DNA from: Semisulcospira habei
Taxonomy: Eukaryota > Mollusca > Gastropoda > Semisulcospiridae
DNA length: 64,000 bases
Assembly: GCA_036245525.1 (NCBI GenBank)
Contig: BTPG01000005.1
Span: 213,645,875-213,709,874 of the forward strand
Reading direction: 5' to 3'
Shown here: positions 10,423 to 21,479 of the stretch, piece by piece
How the letters are laid out: each line of letters begins with the position of its first letter
How positions within the stretch are numbered: the first letter of the stretch is position 1
Position numbers and translations under genes: made by a program
Notes under the pieces: generated by a model
The model's database searches: none
What the model saw: the letters and a program-made list of their open reading frames with translations, nothing else
What the model was told of the DNA's origin: nothing

Positions 10423-11033
10423 TTAATTTACTAACCCATACCCTGTAGGCTGATCTGTCTTTAAAATAAGCTTTAGATGCTTAGTTGATTTCAGTTTGTT
10501 TTTCACATCGTCACGTTCATGCTTATTTGGTATTACATCATTTTCTCTGAGACACTCTTCAAAGCTGTCACGGTCCTTGCAGTAAAACAAACAGATAAAC
10601 TTTAGTTGTTCACGAAAATCTGTCAGTACAGCATTATATGTTTGAGTGAGAATCCATCCACTGACATTTGCATGTCTGCCACTGAAGGCAAGTTCTGCGA
10701 AAGTGTTTCGCTTCTTAACAGTGTCTTTCTCTGCAGAGCAGTCATCAACAATAAACAAAGTTGGCTGTCCTTCAAACTGCTTGTAAAAATACTGAAGGTA
10801 GTCATTTAGTTTTTTCTCAGGGTCACCTAAATAAATGTTACTGTCAGTCCAAATGTATGATCAGTTGTGATAAGCTTTGTTGTGTTTGATAGTAGGACAA
10901 AAATTAATATCACAATTTTTTCGAAATGATATATGTATCTTGTTTGTAATAGATTAAGTACAAATTCAGTTTTACCACACCCGGTGGCACCACGAAATAA
11001 GCCACAGTGTGGGTCGAGTGTCATCAAGTTCAT
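10423..11033 (-). pseudogene. ATP: Maverick genome-packaging ATPase (FtsK/A32-like), broken
   Basis: Walker A is visible at the N-terminus (GLFRGATGCGKTEFV, 11,033 side). Walker B is LFIVDDCSAEK, followed by NTFAELAFSGRHANVSGWIL and LTQTYNA, the sensor region of A32/FtsK-HerA packaging ATPases. The protein would drive DNA into the capsid. About 200 residues is normal for Polinton ATPases. At least two frame changes occur between Walker A and Walker B (around 10,900 and 10,760), so the gene is dead. It lies between the capsid gene and the small gene on the same strand. Confidence 0.82.
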
Positions 11034-11172
11034 TTTAATATAGAATATAATTTTAATATATATGTGTCCACTTAGTCTGCTTTTAGCAATATTGAGTTGT
11101 GCGTCTAATCAGATACAAATATATATTTATTGCTTCGGATATTTCAACCTTTTTTCGTACTTGAATTGTAAT

Positions 11173-12323
11173 TCAGTCACTACCGATTTCAACAGTTTGA
11201 CCTGACCCGTGTAGGTAGTCATCTGTACTATGAAGGTCTTGCCAAAGTGCATACTTATTCATCAGGTATTGACTGTATCTTACGTCATATAGATGTAAAT
11301 CTTTACACGCAATGTTTGCCAGTTTATCTCTAATATTTCCACCCGCAAAATACTTTGTGATCTCATCGTAGTGCTGATATGGTAACATTCCTGATGAGTA
11401 CACTTGATTTGCATGCCCTTCAATTGTACAGGACAAATCTTTGGATTGTAGAATTTTTCTGAATCTCTTTTTTTGGACTACTGGGTTTAACAAACAACAT
11501 AAATATACTTTTTAGTGACCTGGCAGGTGTGTTCAGGTTTATGTTCCACATCGGGTCGCTCTTGTATTTATGCATTAAACTATGTGTAATCACCCTGTTA
11601 TAACAAATCGGCAGTCTTGACTGGTACTGATTTTGAATGAGTCTAGCTAGTTTAGTGTGTGTGACAATTTTGTATTCCAAAGAGATGTTAGAGATATTTT
11701 ATGTTGCATCTGTGGCAGATGATTTAATGACTTTGGAGTTGTTATCGAAGGTTAGTTCAAAACTTAGACAATCATTCAGTGCTCCTTGATAATAAGGTAA
11801 ATGCGCTGTTAGGATTTCAAATTCAAGTGGGATTTAATACCTGGTTCCATATGTTTCGGTCATTATAACGTCCTTGGATGTAGTATTTACTTTGTCACCA
11901 GCGTCGATTCTAATTTTCATAATGTTGTCATACTGTATGCCTTGATAAAAAGTCTTCTCTTTCTTCTCTTGTGAGCCAAAGATCTTTGTAGCAGTAGAAC
12001 ACATCAGCATCTTCAAGACTAAACACTTCCTGTCCTTCAAGGTTTACTTTTATAGTTCTAATAATTGCTCTGCCTAGATTGTTAACTAGTGTTCTGTTCA
12101 CGTCTACGTCTGACATTAGTTCAATATTAAATGCAAGGCATGCAGTGCCAGGAACAATAACGTCACTGGGTTCTAGGTTTGGAAACTTGACTGTAAGTGT
12201 TTGGTTCTGGTCTATGGTACTAGGATTGTTTGTTAGGACGATTGATTGTCTACTGCCCTTAACACCAAGAGGCTCATGTAGTTTTCTATATGGGCCTAAC
12301 TTTGATCCGCAAGACTGCGTCAT
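11173..12323 (-). pseudogene. MCP: Maverick major capsid protein (hexon-like double jelly-roll), broken
   Basis: The start is ATG at 12,323 (MTQSCGSKLGPYRKLHEPLG). The best-kept part is 12,323-11,928, with LVNNLGRAIIRTIKVNLEG and YKDLWLTREEREDFL, a block characteristic of Polinton major capsid proteins. It then continues through at least three frames (11,834-12,040; 11,420-11,680; 11,173-11,493), the last containing SGMLPYQHYDEITKYFAGG. Total span about 383 codons, somewhat short for the family. The divergent space between this start and the plus-strand ATG at 12,363 (about 40 bp) is a likely bidirectional promoter. Confidence 0.75.
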
Positions 12324-12362
12324 TTTATTATGCACAATAAAAATTATTAAACTAATAAAACA
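12324..12362. promoter_or_regulatory. Short divergent intergenic spacer between capsid gene and plus-strand gene
   Basis: About 40 very AT-rich bases separate two divergent ATGs (12,323 minus, 12,363 plus). With nothing else between them, this is where promoters for both directions would have to lie or overlap. No specific motif is strong enough to name. Confidence 0.3.
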
Positions 12363-13064
12363 ATGGCAGCAGGAGGATTTAATCATGAAGATTTTGAAAT
12401 GGATGACATGAATGTATCTGATACTAGTATCACAGATATGACAGATATGACTGGAATGGGAAATACTTCTCTTTTGTATCACAAATTGTTAAAAGACAAA
12501 GTAAACTCATTTTATGACAGTGTTGGTGCGCGCCCAGATGTAATAGATCCTAATCAGTTTAAATATGATAAGGTCACTTATTTGTAAATACAGACAGAGG
12601 TAAAGTGTTTCTAACATATAAAAATAACCCTTCCAGGTTTAGAGCTTTAAGCACAATTAAAGGTGAAGTCAGTGGTGAGGCAGCACTGCAGTGTTACCTT
12701 GGTGTTGGTGTTGGTAGTAAAAAGTTGACACCACTTGCGCCACAACTTGCTACTGTGCTTCACGACACGCAAACAAGATTGCCAACAGGACAAGAAATTG
12801 AAATGGCAGCAGTAACAAGACTGCCAGAAATAGCAAACACAGTGTTACAAGAAACCTCATTTACTGAAGGTCAAATAAATGACGTTATGAAAACAATAGA
12901 TGACCCGCCTTTGTCAATGCGGGAGATTATGGGTTTGGATAAATCTCTGCAGACAATAAGAGGTGAGATGTGAATAATGTGGCCAAACTGGGTGAGCTGA
13001 TAAACACATAGAACATGAAAAAGAAAAACTGGCTACCGCAGACAATGGGAATAAAAGAAAGAAT

Positions 13065-14634
13065 CATCATCATCATCAGTCCCTTGCCCGAACTGGGCGT
13101 TGGGGGGACTGAAAGGCAGCAGCAACAGACAGTGCTCTCCACTGAATTCTATTTTGGGCGGTGGCAAGCAAGTCTGGCATCTCGAGTTCGGTCCATTCTT
13201 TTATGTTTGCGACCCAACTCTTTCTCTGACGACCTCGCCGACGACTTCCTTCGAGAGTGCCTTGGAGGATAGTCTTGGACAAGGTGTTGTGTCGGGTCAC
13301 GTGGCCAAACCAAGCAAGCTTGCGCCGTTTCACGGTTGCCAGAAGAGGTTCATGTGGGCCCACCAGGGAGGTGACGATGCTCCGTACATATTCGTTGGTT
13401 TTGTGCTCGCGGTACGAGATGCGGAGCAACTTCCTCAGGCACTTGTTCTCAAAGGCCTGGATTTTCTTTTCTGAGTCTGCAAGCAGTGTCCAAGTCTCAC
13501 AGCCGTAGAGTAGAATAGACACTACGAGGGACTTGTAAAGCCTGTACTTGATGGTGAAGCTGATGGAGTTACTTCGCCATATCCTGTCCAGCCTGGCCAT
13601 TGCGGATGTTGCTGTACCTATCCTGATACGGATCTCTGCTACGCAACTACCGTCTTTGGACAGGGTGGCTCCCAAGTACTTGAAGCTATTGACCTCTTCT
13701 AGCTTCTGGCCGTTCATGTGAATGTTGCTGCTGCTGTCGCTTGTGGTGTTGATCATCACTTTGCTTTTATCCGTACTGATCTCCATGCCATAAGACCCTG
13801 CGCTACTTGAAAGTTTGTCTGTCAGGTTTTGGAGCTCACTATTGCTGCCTGCCATGAGGTCAATATCGTCTGCGAATCGAAGATTGCACAGGGATCTGCC
13901 ACCAATAGAGATTGAAGTATGGTGGTCGTGGAGGGTTTCCTGCATGATCTTCTCCAGGAATATGTTGAAAAGGACAGGAGAGAGCAGGCATCCTTGACGG
14001 ACACCGATCGTCGTCCTGAAGAACTCGCCTGACTGATTGTTAAGTAGAACCGCGCTGCAGGCGTTCTTGTAAAGCGCTTCTATCATTTGGATCAGTCCCT
14101 CCTCTATGTTGAACGATCTCATGACTTGCCAGAGTCCGTCGTGCCAGACGCGATCAAATGCTTTCCTGAAATCAATGAAGTTGTGGTAGAGTTCGCGCTG
14201 ATGCTGCAGATGTTTCTCGATCAGGACGCGGCAGTTGAAAATCTGCTCTACAGTGCTTCTTCCAACTCTGAAGCCAGCCTGTTCTTCTGCCAGCAGTTCC
14301 TCGGCGAAAGTTTTGAGGCGGTTGAGAATGATTCTAAGCATTACTTTGCTAGGGTGACTTATCAGACTGATAGTTCTGTAGTTCTGGCACTGTTTCATGT
14401 TTCCTTTCTTGGGGAGCGGGATCACTAGAGACTGTGTCCATTCTACTGGCCATTTCTTTTGCTCCCAGATCTTTTGACAGAGTGTAGTGAGGACCTTCGT
14501 TGTTACTTCTCCTCCATGTTTCAACAGTTCAGCAGGTATGTTGTCTACACCTGGAGACTTTCCTCCCTTCAGGCTGCGTACGGCTGCTTCCACCTCTTCA
14601 GCTAACACTGGCAGGTCTTCAGCCTTCCTGGCCC
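13065..14634 (-). mobile_element. LINE C, 5'-truncated RTE-like LINE with GAT-repeat tail
   Basis: Flanked by a 9-bp duplication AGAAAGAAT (13,056-13,064 and 14,635-14,643). Its minus-strand 3' end is a short (GAT)n run at 13,065-13,078, as in many RTE-like elements. Only the RT and C-terminal part remain; the endonuclease is lost by 5' truncation. The clean duplication and uninterrupted RT frame say it entered the Maverick recently compared with LINE A or B. Confidence 0.88.
13076..14634 (-). CDS. Reverse transcriptase of LINE C, open over about 519 codons
   Basis: One frame is open across the whole truncated element. From N to C: SLKGGKSPGVDNIPAELLKH (fingers), QAGFRVGRSTVEQI, FIDFRKAFDRVWHDGLW (motif A), GVRQGCLLSPVLFNIFL (motif B), NLRFADDIDLMAGS (catalytic motif C), SFKYLGATLSKDG (thumb), LLYGCETWTL, and a C-terminal RRRGRQRKSWVANIKEWT block typical of RTE/CR1-like elements. 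Catalytic Asp pair is intact. The first codons reported in a naive reading (above 14,634) are Maverick sequence. Without its 5' half and promoter the copy is not autonomous. Confidence 0.85.
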
Positions 14635-16440
14635 AGAAAGAATACAACACAGATTAAATGATTTGCAGATAGAAAGATCAGGAAGGTTAGAAACGATTAG
14701 TATTGGAAGAGAAAAACAGGTCAACAGGATAAGGGAAATTATTAAAAAAATACTTCACAAAGACACAACCTTGGCTAAAAGATTGAAAACACTTTTCAGA
14801 GAACAGGGTATAACAATTGCTAGTTTAATTACTGCTCTTGGATTTATTATCAGTACTGTTGTGTTGGCTGTCTCTGGCGGTGGTAGTGGTGGGTGTAGTG
14901 TCCCTCTTTCATCTGGTCCACCAGCCCCCACAGACCCAACAGATTTACAGTCGTTGGTAAAAAAAAAAACCAATTATCACACATATCAGACTTGCTTAAG
15001 AAATTAGCCGTGATAGCAATGGATGCGTTGCCTGGCATAATTGGAAGTGTTGTCAGTTGGCTTATCAGTACTGCAGCAAAGATAGTCGGGTTTATGGCGG
15101 AGAATGTTTGGGTCTTTTTGGTGACAGTAGGAGGGTTAATGGTGGGTTATTTAATGAAACAGGTAAGAAGTAATACCCCCAGTCCAGTAAGACCTATTAC
15201 CAATGCAGTTCTCTCTGACTCATGTGTGCCAGGGGTTGGTGATAGTGTTGGAGATGGGGTCAGAGCCGGGGCTGTTACTGTCTGTACGGGTGATGATGTT
15301 ACTAGGGCTGGTGTTATTGATGGTTTTAAAGACTTACATGCGTGGTTGTTGCTCCCAAATTTACAGATTGATTGAGACCGAGATTTTGATCACGCCCTGC
15401 AACTATTATTTCATTATTATAATTTGTTTCTGTACCCATTTGGAGTTGAAGGTCAGATGGCAACATGTGCCTAATCCACAAGCGACAATTGTACATGATA
15501 AAACATTACAGGCAGACGCATTCCGATTAATAAATATTACAGAAGCAATTAAATATTTGGAAAGTGAAGAGGAGAGATACTCTAGATGTAAAAGACGATA
15601 TAAGACAGTTTTCAATTCTGTTCAAAACACATCTATGGCTGTGGGTGCAGTTTCAGCTGGTTATTCTGTGGGGCTATTGTTATGTTTGCCACAGGAATTG
15701 GAAGTTTAATTGAAATTGCAATTGAGGGTGTTGGCATTGCTGCAAGCCTGGCTTGCTTTGGTTTGGAAGCCATTAACAAAAGATTTCATACAAAGTCACA
15801 GAAACATGAAGCATTGTGTCACGACCCCGCTTCCGGGGTGTGAACTATGAGCGCTAACACTCGAGGCTCACCCAACGCACACTAACACAAACCTAACACA
15901 AACACCAGAGGAACAATGACGACGGCGTTTATTAAATAAAACCCTAACAATAACCAACTATTCACACTCAATCCTAACCACACGCTCACCCGTCACATTC
16001 ACACACACATACGTCCAAACTCCCCAATCCAAATACCCTTAATACACAATACAAAATAACAAATATATAATAAACTAAATATCCCTAATAAAATACAAAT
16101 GGACAATATATAAATAAACTACTATCTTTCCTAATAATTATATAAAAAAAAACAGGCTGAAAAGCTTAAAGCAGACGCCACTAGACTCCGCCGGAAGCAC
16201 AAGCATCAATCGATAGTGCCAGTTGTACTAACGCCTTTGCTTCCGGGGAGAGTCTAACACAGCATGTGGCTCCTTAAGTAATACAATAGTTCAAATAGCA
16301 TAATACCAGTTATATGAACCAAATACGCTTGCCTATTAACTCAAAGATCGAGAAAAATGAATACAATCCGTACACTACAATATCTCCCCAAAGGGATCAT
16401 GAACAACAAGTTCGAATTAAACTAATGTTCTAGCAAACTA

Positions 16441-19400
16441 GCCTCGCGCTGGGACTATACAGCGTTGAGGCGCGTCCCCTGGGTGGTGGATAGGGGGTCC
16501 CTCGTGAGAGGGGTGCACCGAATAAAATAAGGTGCCGTGAACCAACATGGTCTAAGGGAAGGTGACCCTGACAGAAAACCACTGGCCCTCCTAGTAAGGG
16601 GGTTGGGCGTGGGGGTAGATTCCCCACCCTGCAAAAAAGGAAATAGCTACAAAAACGCCGACGAAAAGACTAACAGTAATTCCTTTCCTGGAGGAGGAAG
16701 GTTCTTATACCAGAAGACTTATGACGTCCTGTGGTGAAAGCCGGAAGTCTTCGGAAGCCACAGGACCGAGCCGCCTCTCTCTATCCAGGGACACAACCAT
16801 GGGCACATGGAACGTCAAGACCATGTACCAGAGTGGCAAGGCCGCCCAGATAGCAGCGGAAATGCAAAAGTACAACCTTTCCCTGCTAGGTATCAGTGAA
16901 GCCAGATGGACGCAGTCTGGCCAGAAAAGGCTGTTAAGTGGGGAGATAATTCTGTATTCAGGTCATGAAGAGGAGAATGCCCCCCCCCCCCCCCCCCATA
17001 CAGAAGGAGTAGCATTCATGCTGTCACCAGTAGCACAGAGAGCGCTGATGGGCTGGGAACCTCTTGGGCCAAGAATTATCACAGCAGCCTTTAGAACCAA
17101 GAAAAAGCTCAAGCTGAACGTCATCCAGTGTTATGCGCCCACCAATGACAGTGACGAGGAAGAGAAACAAGAGTTCTACGACCGACTCCAGAGTGCCGTG
17201 GACAAATGTGCGGAGCGAGACATCACCATCGTCATGGGCGATTTTAATGCCAAAATAGGGGAGGACAACACCGGATATGAAGAGGTGATGGGGAGACAGG
17301 GACTAGTCTCGGAGATGAGTGAGAACGGGGAGAGGTTTGTAGACTTTTGTGCTCTAAACCGACTTGTCATTGGAGGCAGCATCTTCCCACACAGAAGAAT
17401 ACACAAAGCAACTTGGGTCTCACCTGACCATACAACAGAGAACCAAATAGACCATATCTGCATTAGCAAGAAATTTAGAAGATCCCTTCAAGATGTTCGA
17501 GTGAGGAGGGGAGCAGATGTCGCCTCAGACCACCATCTGCTTACCTTAAGAATGAAGCTCAAGCTAAAGAAAAGCCGCACAGAGACAACAAGAAGACAGC
17601 GCTACAATGTAGGCCTCCTGAGAGAAACTGAAGTTAGAGAAGAGTTCAAACTGGTGCTGTCCAACCGGTTTCAAGCGCTACAGGAGCTAGTAAATAAAGA
17701 GGCGGCGGTCACCACAGAGCAGCAGTGGAAGGCAGTTAGAGAGGCGCTGAACTCAACCTGCAAAGACACTGTAGGGTTCAGGAAACACCATCACAAGGAC
17801 TGGCTGTCGGCACAGACCTTGAAGAAGATAGAAGTGAGGAAGCAGAAGAAAGCAGCGGTCAACAACAGTCGCACGAGAGCAGCCAAAGTAAGGGCACAGG
17901 AGGAATACTCGGAAGCCAACCGCGAGGTGAAGAGGAGTATCAGGGCAGACAAGAGGGCCTACACAGACAGCATGGCAGCAGAGGCAGAAAAGGCAGCAGG
18001 CAGCGGCAACATGAAACAGCTCTACGACATTACCAGAAGATTGTCGGGTAAGTATGGCCATACAGAAAGACCAGTAAAAGACAAAGAAGGCAAGCCTATT
18101 GCAGACAGAGCAGACCAACTCGACAGATGGGCCGAGTATTTTGAAGAGTTACTGAACAGACCTAGCCCACCCGACCCCCCCCCCCCCCCCCCCGACATCC
18201 AGCCGGCAGAGACCGACCTACCCATCAGCTGTGACAGACCCAGCCGGGAAGAGATCAGAAGAGCAGTGGCATTTTTGAAGAATGGCAAAGCAGCAGGGCC
18301 AGATGGCATCCCAGCGGAGTCTCTGAAAGAAGACCTAGAGACAACAGTGGAGATGCTGTACCCACTGTTTGGAAAGATCTGGGAAGAGGAGGTGATGCCA
18401 GCTGACTGGAAGGAGGGGTACCTAATCAAGCTTCCCAAGAAAGGCGACCTCAGCAAGTGTTCCAACTACAGAGGAATCACCTTGCTGTCAGTACCAGGAA
18501 AGGTCTTCAACAGGATCATCCTAGAGAGAATGAAGAGCTCCGTTGACCCCCAGCTGAGAGACCAGCAAGCAGGATTCAGGAAGAACCGATCATGTACAGA
18601 CCAGATCGCCACTCTCCGCATCATCGTGGAACAGTCTCTGGAGTGGAGCTCCCCGCTGTACGTCAACTTTGTGGATTATGAGAAAGCATTTGACAGCGTG
18701 GACCGAGAGACTCTGTGGAAACTCCTACGACACTACGGTGTACCCGCAAAGCTCGTCCGCCTGATCAAGAGCAGCTACGATGGCATGACAGCTCGCGTGA
18801 TCCACGAAGGACAGTTCACCAGGGAGCTCCAGGTGAGAACTGGTGTCAGGCAGGGGTGTCTGCTGTCTCCGTTACTCTTCCTACTGGCCATAGACTGGGT
18901 CATGAAGATGACCACAGAGCACAGACGAAGTGGAATACAGTGGACACTGTGGACACAGCTTGACGACCTCGATTTTGCAGACGACTTGGCATTACTGTCC
19001 CACACTCATCAACAAAGGCAGCACAAGACCACGAGGCTTGCTGACATCTCGTCCCAAGTGGGCCTCACCATTCACAAACAGAAAACAAAGACAATGAGGC
19101 TGAACACACCCAGGGAAGAACCAATCTTGCTTGCTGGCACCCCGTTGGAGGAGGTGGAGTCCTTCACCTATCTCGGGAGCATCATAGACAAAAAAGGCGG
19201 CACTGATGCAGATGTCAGAGCACGAATCGGTAAAGCCAGAGCAGCCTTTCTCCAGTTAAAAAAAGTGTGGATTTCCAGAGAGCTGTCACAACACATCAAA
19301 GTCCGGATTTTCAACTCCAATGTAAAAGCAGTTCTCCTATATGGAGCAGAGACTTGGAGATTGACAAAAACCACAGTCAACAGAGTACAGACCTTCATGA

Positions 19401-19764
19401 ACAGTTGCCTTAGAAGAATTTTGAAAATCCACTCGCCAGAGAAGATCAGCAGCGTCAGACTCTGGGAGAGAACAGAGCAGATAACAGCAGAGAATGAAAT
19501 TGGGCGAAGAAGATGGGGATGGATCGGTCACAGCATGAGAAAGCCAGCTTCCAGTATCACTAGGCAGGCATTGTCATGGAACCCCCAGGGAAAGAGGAAA
19601 AGAGGTAGGCCGAGAAACTATTGGCGTCGAGACCTCCAAGCAGACATCAAGAGACTGGGAACCACCTGGAGTAGAATCGAAGGAGAAGCACAGTACAGGA
19701 GTTGCTGGAGGTCTCTCGTCGACGGCCTATACCCGGGTAGGGGTGACAGGCGTAAGTAAGTAAG
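16441..19764 (+). mobile_element. LINE E: apparently full-length APE-type LINE, candidate active copy
   Basis: 3.3 kb between 12-bp duplications TCTAGCAAACTA (16,429-16,440 and 19,765-19,776). It has a GC-rich 5' UTR (16,441-16,720), one long ORF and a very short 3' UTR ending in a TAAG repeat tail (19,753-19,764). The ORF stop lies only a few bases before the tail. A 66-codon upstream frame (16,537-16,737) overlaps the first 17 bases of the main ORF, which may affect translation. It is the innermost insertion of its nest (Maverick, then LTR-like element, then LINE E), hence youngest there. Confidence 0.9.
16721..19759 (+). CDS. LINE E ORF: APE endonuclease and reverse transcriptase, 1,012 residues, intact
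   Basis: Endonuclease: GTWNVKTMYQSGKAAQIAAE near residue 28, ISEARWTQSG, MGDFNAKIGEDNTG (about residue 170), and SDHHLLTLRMKLK at its end. RT: FLKNGKAAGPDGIPAESLK, NYRGITLLSVPGKVFNRII, QAGFRKNRSCTDQI, FVDYEKAFDSVDRETLW (motif A), GVRQGCLLSPLLFLLAID (motif B), DLDFADDLALLSH (catalytic), ESFTYLGSIIDKKG. The C-terminal region has ETWRLTKTTVNRVQTF and GKRKRGRPRNYWRRDL. A second in-frame ATG at 16,799 has a stronger context and may be the real start. Two C-runs (16,980-16,997 and 18,175-18,193) encode Pro stretches and keep the frame. All catalytic positions I can check are present. Confidence 0.92.
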   Translation: MTSCGESRKSSEATGPSRLSLSRDTTMGTWNVKTMYQSGKAAQIAAEMQKYNLSLLGISEARWTQSGQKRLLSGEIILYSGHEEENAPPPPPHTEGVAFMLSPVAQRALMGWEPLGPRIITAAFRTKKKLKLNVIQCYAPTNDSDEEEKQEFYDRLQSAVDKCAERDITIVMGDFNAKIGEDNTGYEEVMGRQGLVSEMSENGERFVDFCALNRLVIGGSIFPHRRIHKATWVSPDHTTENQIDHICISKKFRRSLQDVRVRRGADVASDHHLLTLRMKLKLKKSRTETTRRQRYNVGLLRETEVREEFKLVLSNRFQALQELVNKEAAVTTEQQWKAVREALNSTCKDTVGFRKHHHKDWLSAQTLKKIEVRKQKKAAVNNSRTRAAKVRAQEEYSEANREVKRSIRADKRAYTDSMAAEAEKAAGSGNMKQLYDITRRLSGKYGHTERPVKDKEGKPIADRADQLDRWAEYFEELLNRPSPPDPPPPPPDIQPAETDLPISCDRPSREEIRRAVAFLKNGKAAGPDGIPAESLKEDLETTVEMLYPLFGKIWEEEVMPADWKEGYLIKLPKKGDLSKCSNYRGITLLSVPGKVFNRIILERMKSSVDPQLRDQQAGFRKNRSCTDQIATLRIIVEQSLEWSSPLYVNFVDYEKAFDSVDRETLWKLLRHYGVPAKLVRLIKSSYDGMTARVIHEGQFTRELQVRTGVRQGCLLSPLLFLLAIDWVMKMTTEHRRSGIQWTLWTQLDDLDFADDLALLSHTHQQRQHKTTRLADISSQVGLTIHKQKTKTMRLNTPREEPILLAGTPLEEVESFTYLGSIIDKKGGTDADVRARIGKARAAFLQLKKVWISRELSQHIKVRIFNSNVKAVLLYGAETWRLTKTTVNRVQTFMNSCLRRILKIHSPEKISSVRLWERTEQITAENEIGRRRWGWIGHSMRKPASSITRQALSWNPQGKRKRGRPRNYWRRDLQADIKRLGTTWSRIEGEAQYRSCWRSLVDGLYPGRGDRRK

Positions 19765-21479
19765 TCTAGCAAACTAGACATTAACAGCACAAGGTTATTT
19801 AACTAGCACATCTCAGGATACACAAGGCTCATTTAACTAGCAACGTTTCAGAATGCACAATACCACATATGCAAATGGAGCAAATGTCCTTAACTTAATA
19901 TAACTGAAAGTTGAATAAAAAATATATAGTTCACGTCAGGGGACCCTCTCGCCGGAAGCACAAACGTTAAGCGCAGCTCAACTCGACACTTTTCCTTCCG
20001 TGATAAGGACTTCCGTAACACAGGCTGCTTTAACTAATACAATATCTCAAAATGTCACTGTAACAAAGCTCCTCTCACAATATTACCACTACGAGAATAT
20101 GAAATAGATTAACGTTCTTTACAACATTATTAATTATACAAAACTTCACGTAAACACGTTAGAAAGAACTACACGGGATGACCCGACCTGACTAAATTTG
20201 AGGCGTGCCGTGACACCTGCCGTGCAGGTCCGTTGTCGTAGCCCACAAGACGGAGTGACACAGTCATCTTCCACTCAGTACCACAGCATGGTGGCAGACT
20301 AGCCGTTTAGTTCTTTGGATTTAAAGATGCACTAAAACACAGGTGAAAAAACACTCATATAAATAACTAACAAAAAAACAACATAATCACATAACCCTTC
20401 CCGCAACTTTAACTGCCGCATTCTATATTCCCTTCACCATTCTCCCGCAACAAATTCAACCTCAATATACTCCCTCTCTATCTCCCACACCGAAACGTCA
20501 AATTCAAATAATACATATTTACACGTCACCACCTGACTCACCTCCAAATACACCCTCCGGCGCTAAATACTGACACAGCCTTAGCCGCCCGTTCGGCGTT
20601 AAACCCCAATAACTGATTCGCCGCTAGCTACTCTAGGAACTACGACATACAAACGGCATTCACTTCTACATTCTGTCCTTACACCTGCCCCCCAATACAC
20701 TAACCAACATACTAATACAGAACAAGCAACCGCAAACAAATCCCCCGAGCAAATGGCCACTAAAGGATTGTCACGTGTACTTACTGTCATCCGTGAAGAC
20801 GCCCCGGCTAGGATGAAGACAAACAAGACAAGACAAGCCAAGGGTTAAGTCATCGCAGCTCTCTCTTCTCTCCTTCCTCGGACAACGGCTCCGAGACAAC
20901 CAGACAACCGTATCGCAGGGCCGATACACAGGACCGACACAGCTGCTTGTGGCCTCCAGCAAATGGTGAACCACGCCTGGACAACCACCCTAAGAGACTG
21001 CTAGTAAGAGACGACTCACTCGTTCGCTGTTGGAATTGCAACTGCCTACAAATTTCGATACCGTAAGGTTAGCAAAAAACCCTCACTACGTCATATGATG
21101 TAAAAGCACGCAAAAAAGGTACCACCTGATGGCGTTTAGACAGGGCGGCCATGTGCTTCACGCCGACCACCAAACTCTCACACGGCAGCAAATACACGTG
21201 TAACAGGCCAACTACTACATACCTATGCTATCGCTACCAGGTGACTAACTAATTCCTGTCACCCCTCTAAACTTACTCCCCTACAAAATTAGATGGAAAA
21301 AAATCGTGTATTGACACATTGTGTACGCTCGCTGGTGCGAAGCTGAGTAGTATGAAACTTATTATCAGTAAAGCGTTGCAGGATAATTTTATTGATGACG
21401 AAGAATTTAAGAGAGTGCAGGATGATTTGAACAATTATAAGAAACAAAAGTCTGAAATATAGAATAAGATCTCCCTTCT

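Larger units (their letters stand above)
12363..15190 (+). pseudogene. Maverick copy 1: large plus-strand virion-type protein with C-terminal hydrophobic segments, split by LINE C
   Basis: It starts at ATG 12,363 (MAAGGFNHEDFEMDDMN). Frames 12,363-12,587 and 12,605-12,973 are joined by a frameshift; LINE C (13,065-14,634) interrupts the coiled region; the gene resumes at 14,644 with GRLETISIGREKQVNRIREI, then FREQGITIASLITALGFIIS (first hydrophobic segment) and a Gly/Ser linker. A slip in an A-run near 14,960 changes frame, and the C-terminus has two more hydrophobic stretches (IIGSVVSWLISTAAKIVGF; VWVFLVTVGGLMVGYL). This is a conserved Polinton gene next to MCP. Its position suggests a minor virion or membrane-active component, but I cannot name it. 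Stops and shifts make it inactive. Confidence 0.6.
15817..21316. mobile_element. Non-coding solo-LTR-like element, host of LINE E
   Basis: Begins TGTCACGACCCC and ends ATTGACA, i.e. TG...CA ends, between 5-bp direct repeats CATTG (15,812-15,816 and 21,317-21,321). The interrupted Maverick frame joins perfectly if one CATTG and this block are removed. Without LINE E it is about 2.2 kb and has no open reading frame of note. It contains a degenerate internal duplication: a block with GCCGGAAGCACAA, CTTCCG and TTTAACTAATACAATA near 16,190-16,310 is echoed near 19,950-20,050. A 5-bp duplication with TG/CA ends fits a solo LTR of a Gypsy-type element with an unusually long LTR; a non-autonomous DNA element is the alternative. 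Confidence 0.6.

Noticed and set aside
18715..18963. Arg/Pro-rich ORF inside LINE E
   Set aside because: Alternative-frame shadow of the intact 1,012-codon ORF.
20599..21041. Minus-strand ORFs in the GC-rich end of the solo-LTR-like element
   Set aside because: Short, overlapping, no recognisable domain, within non-coding element sequence.
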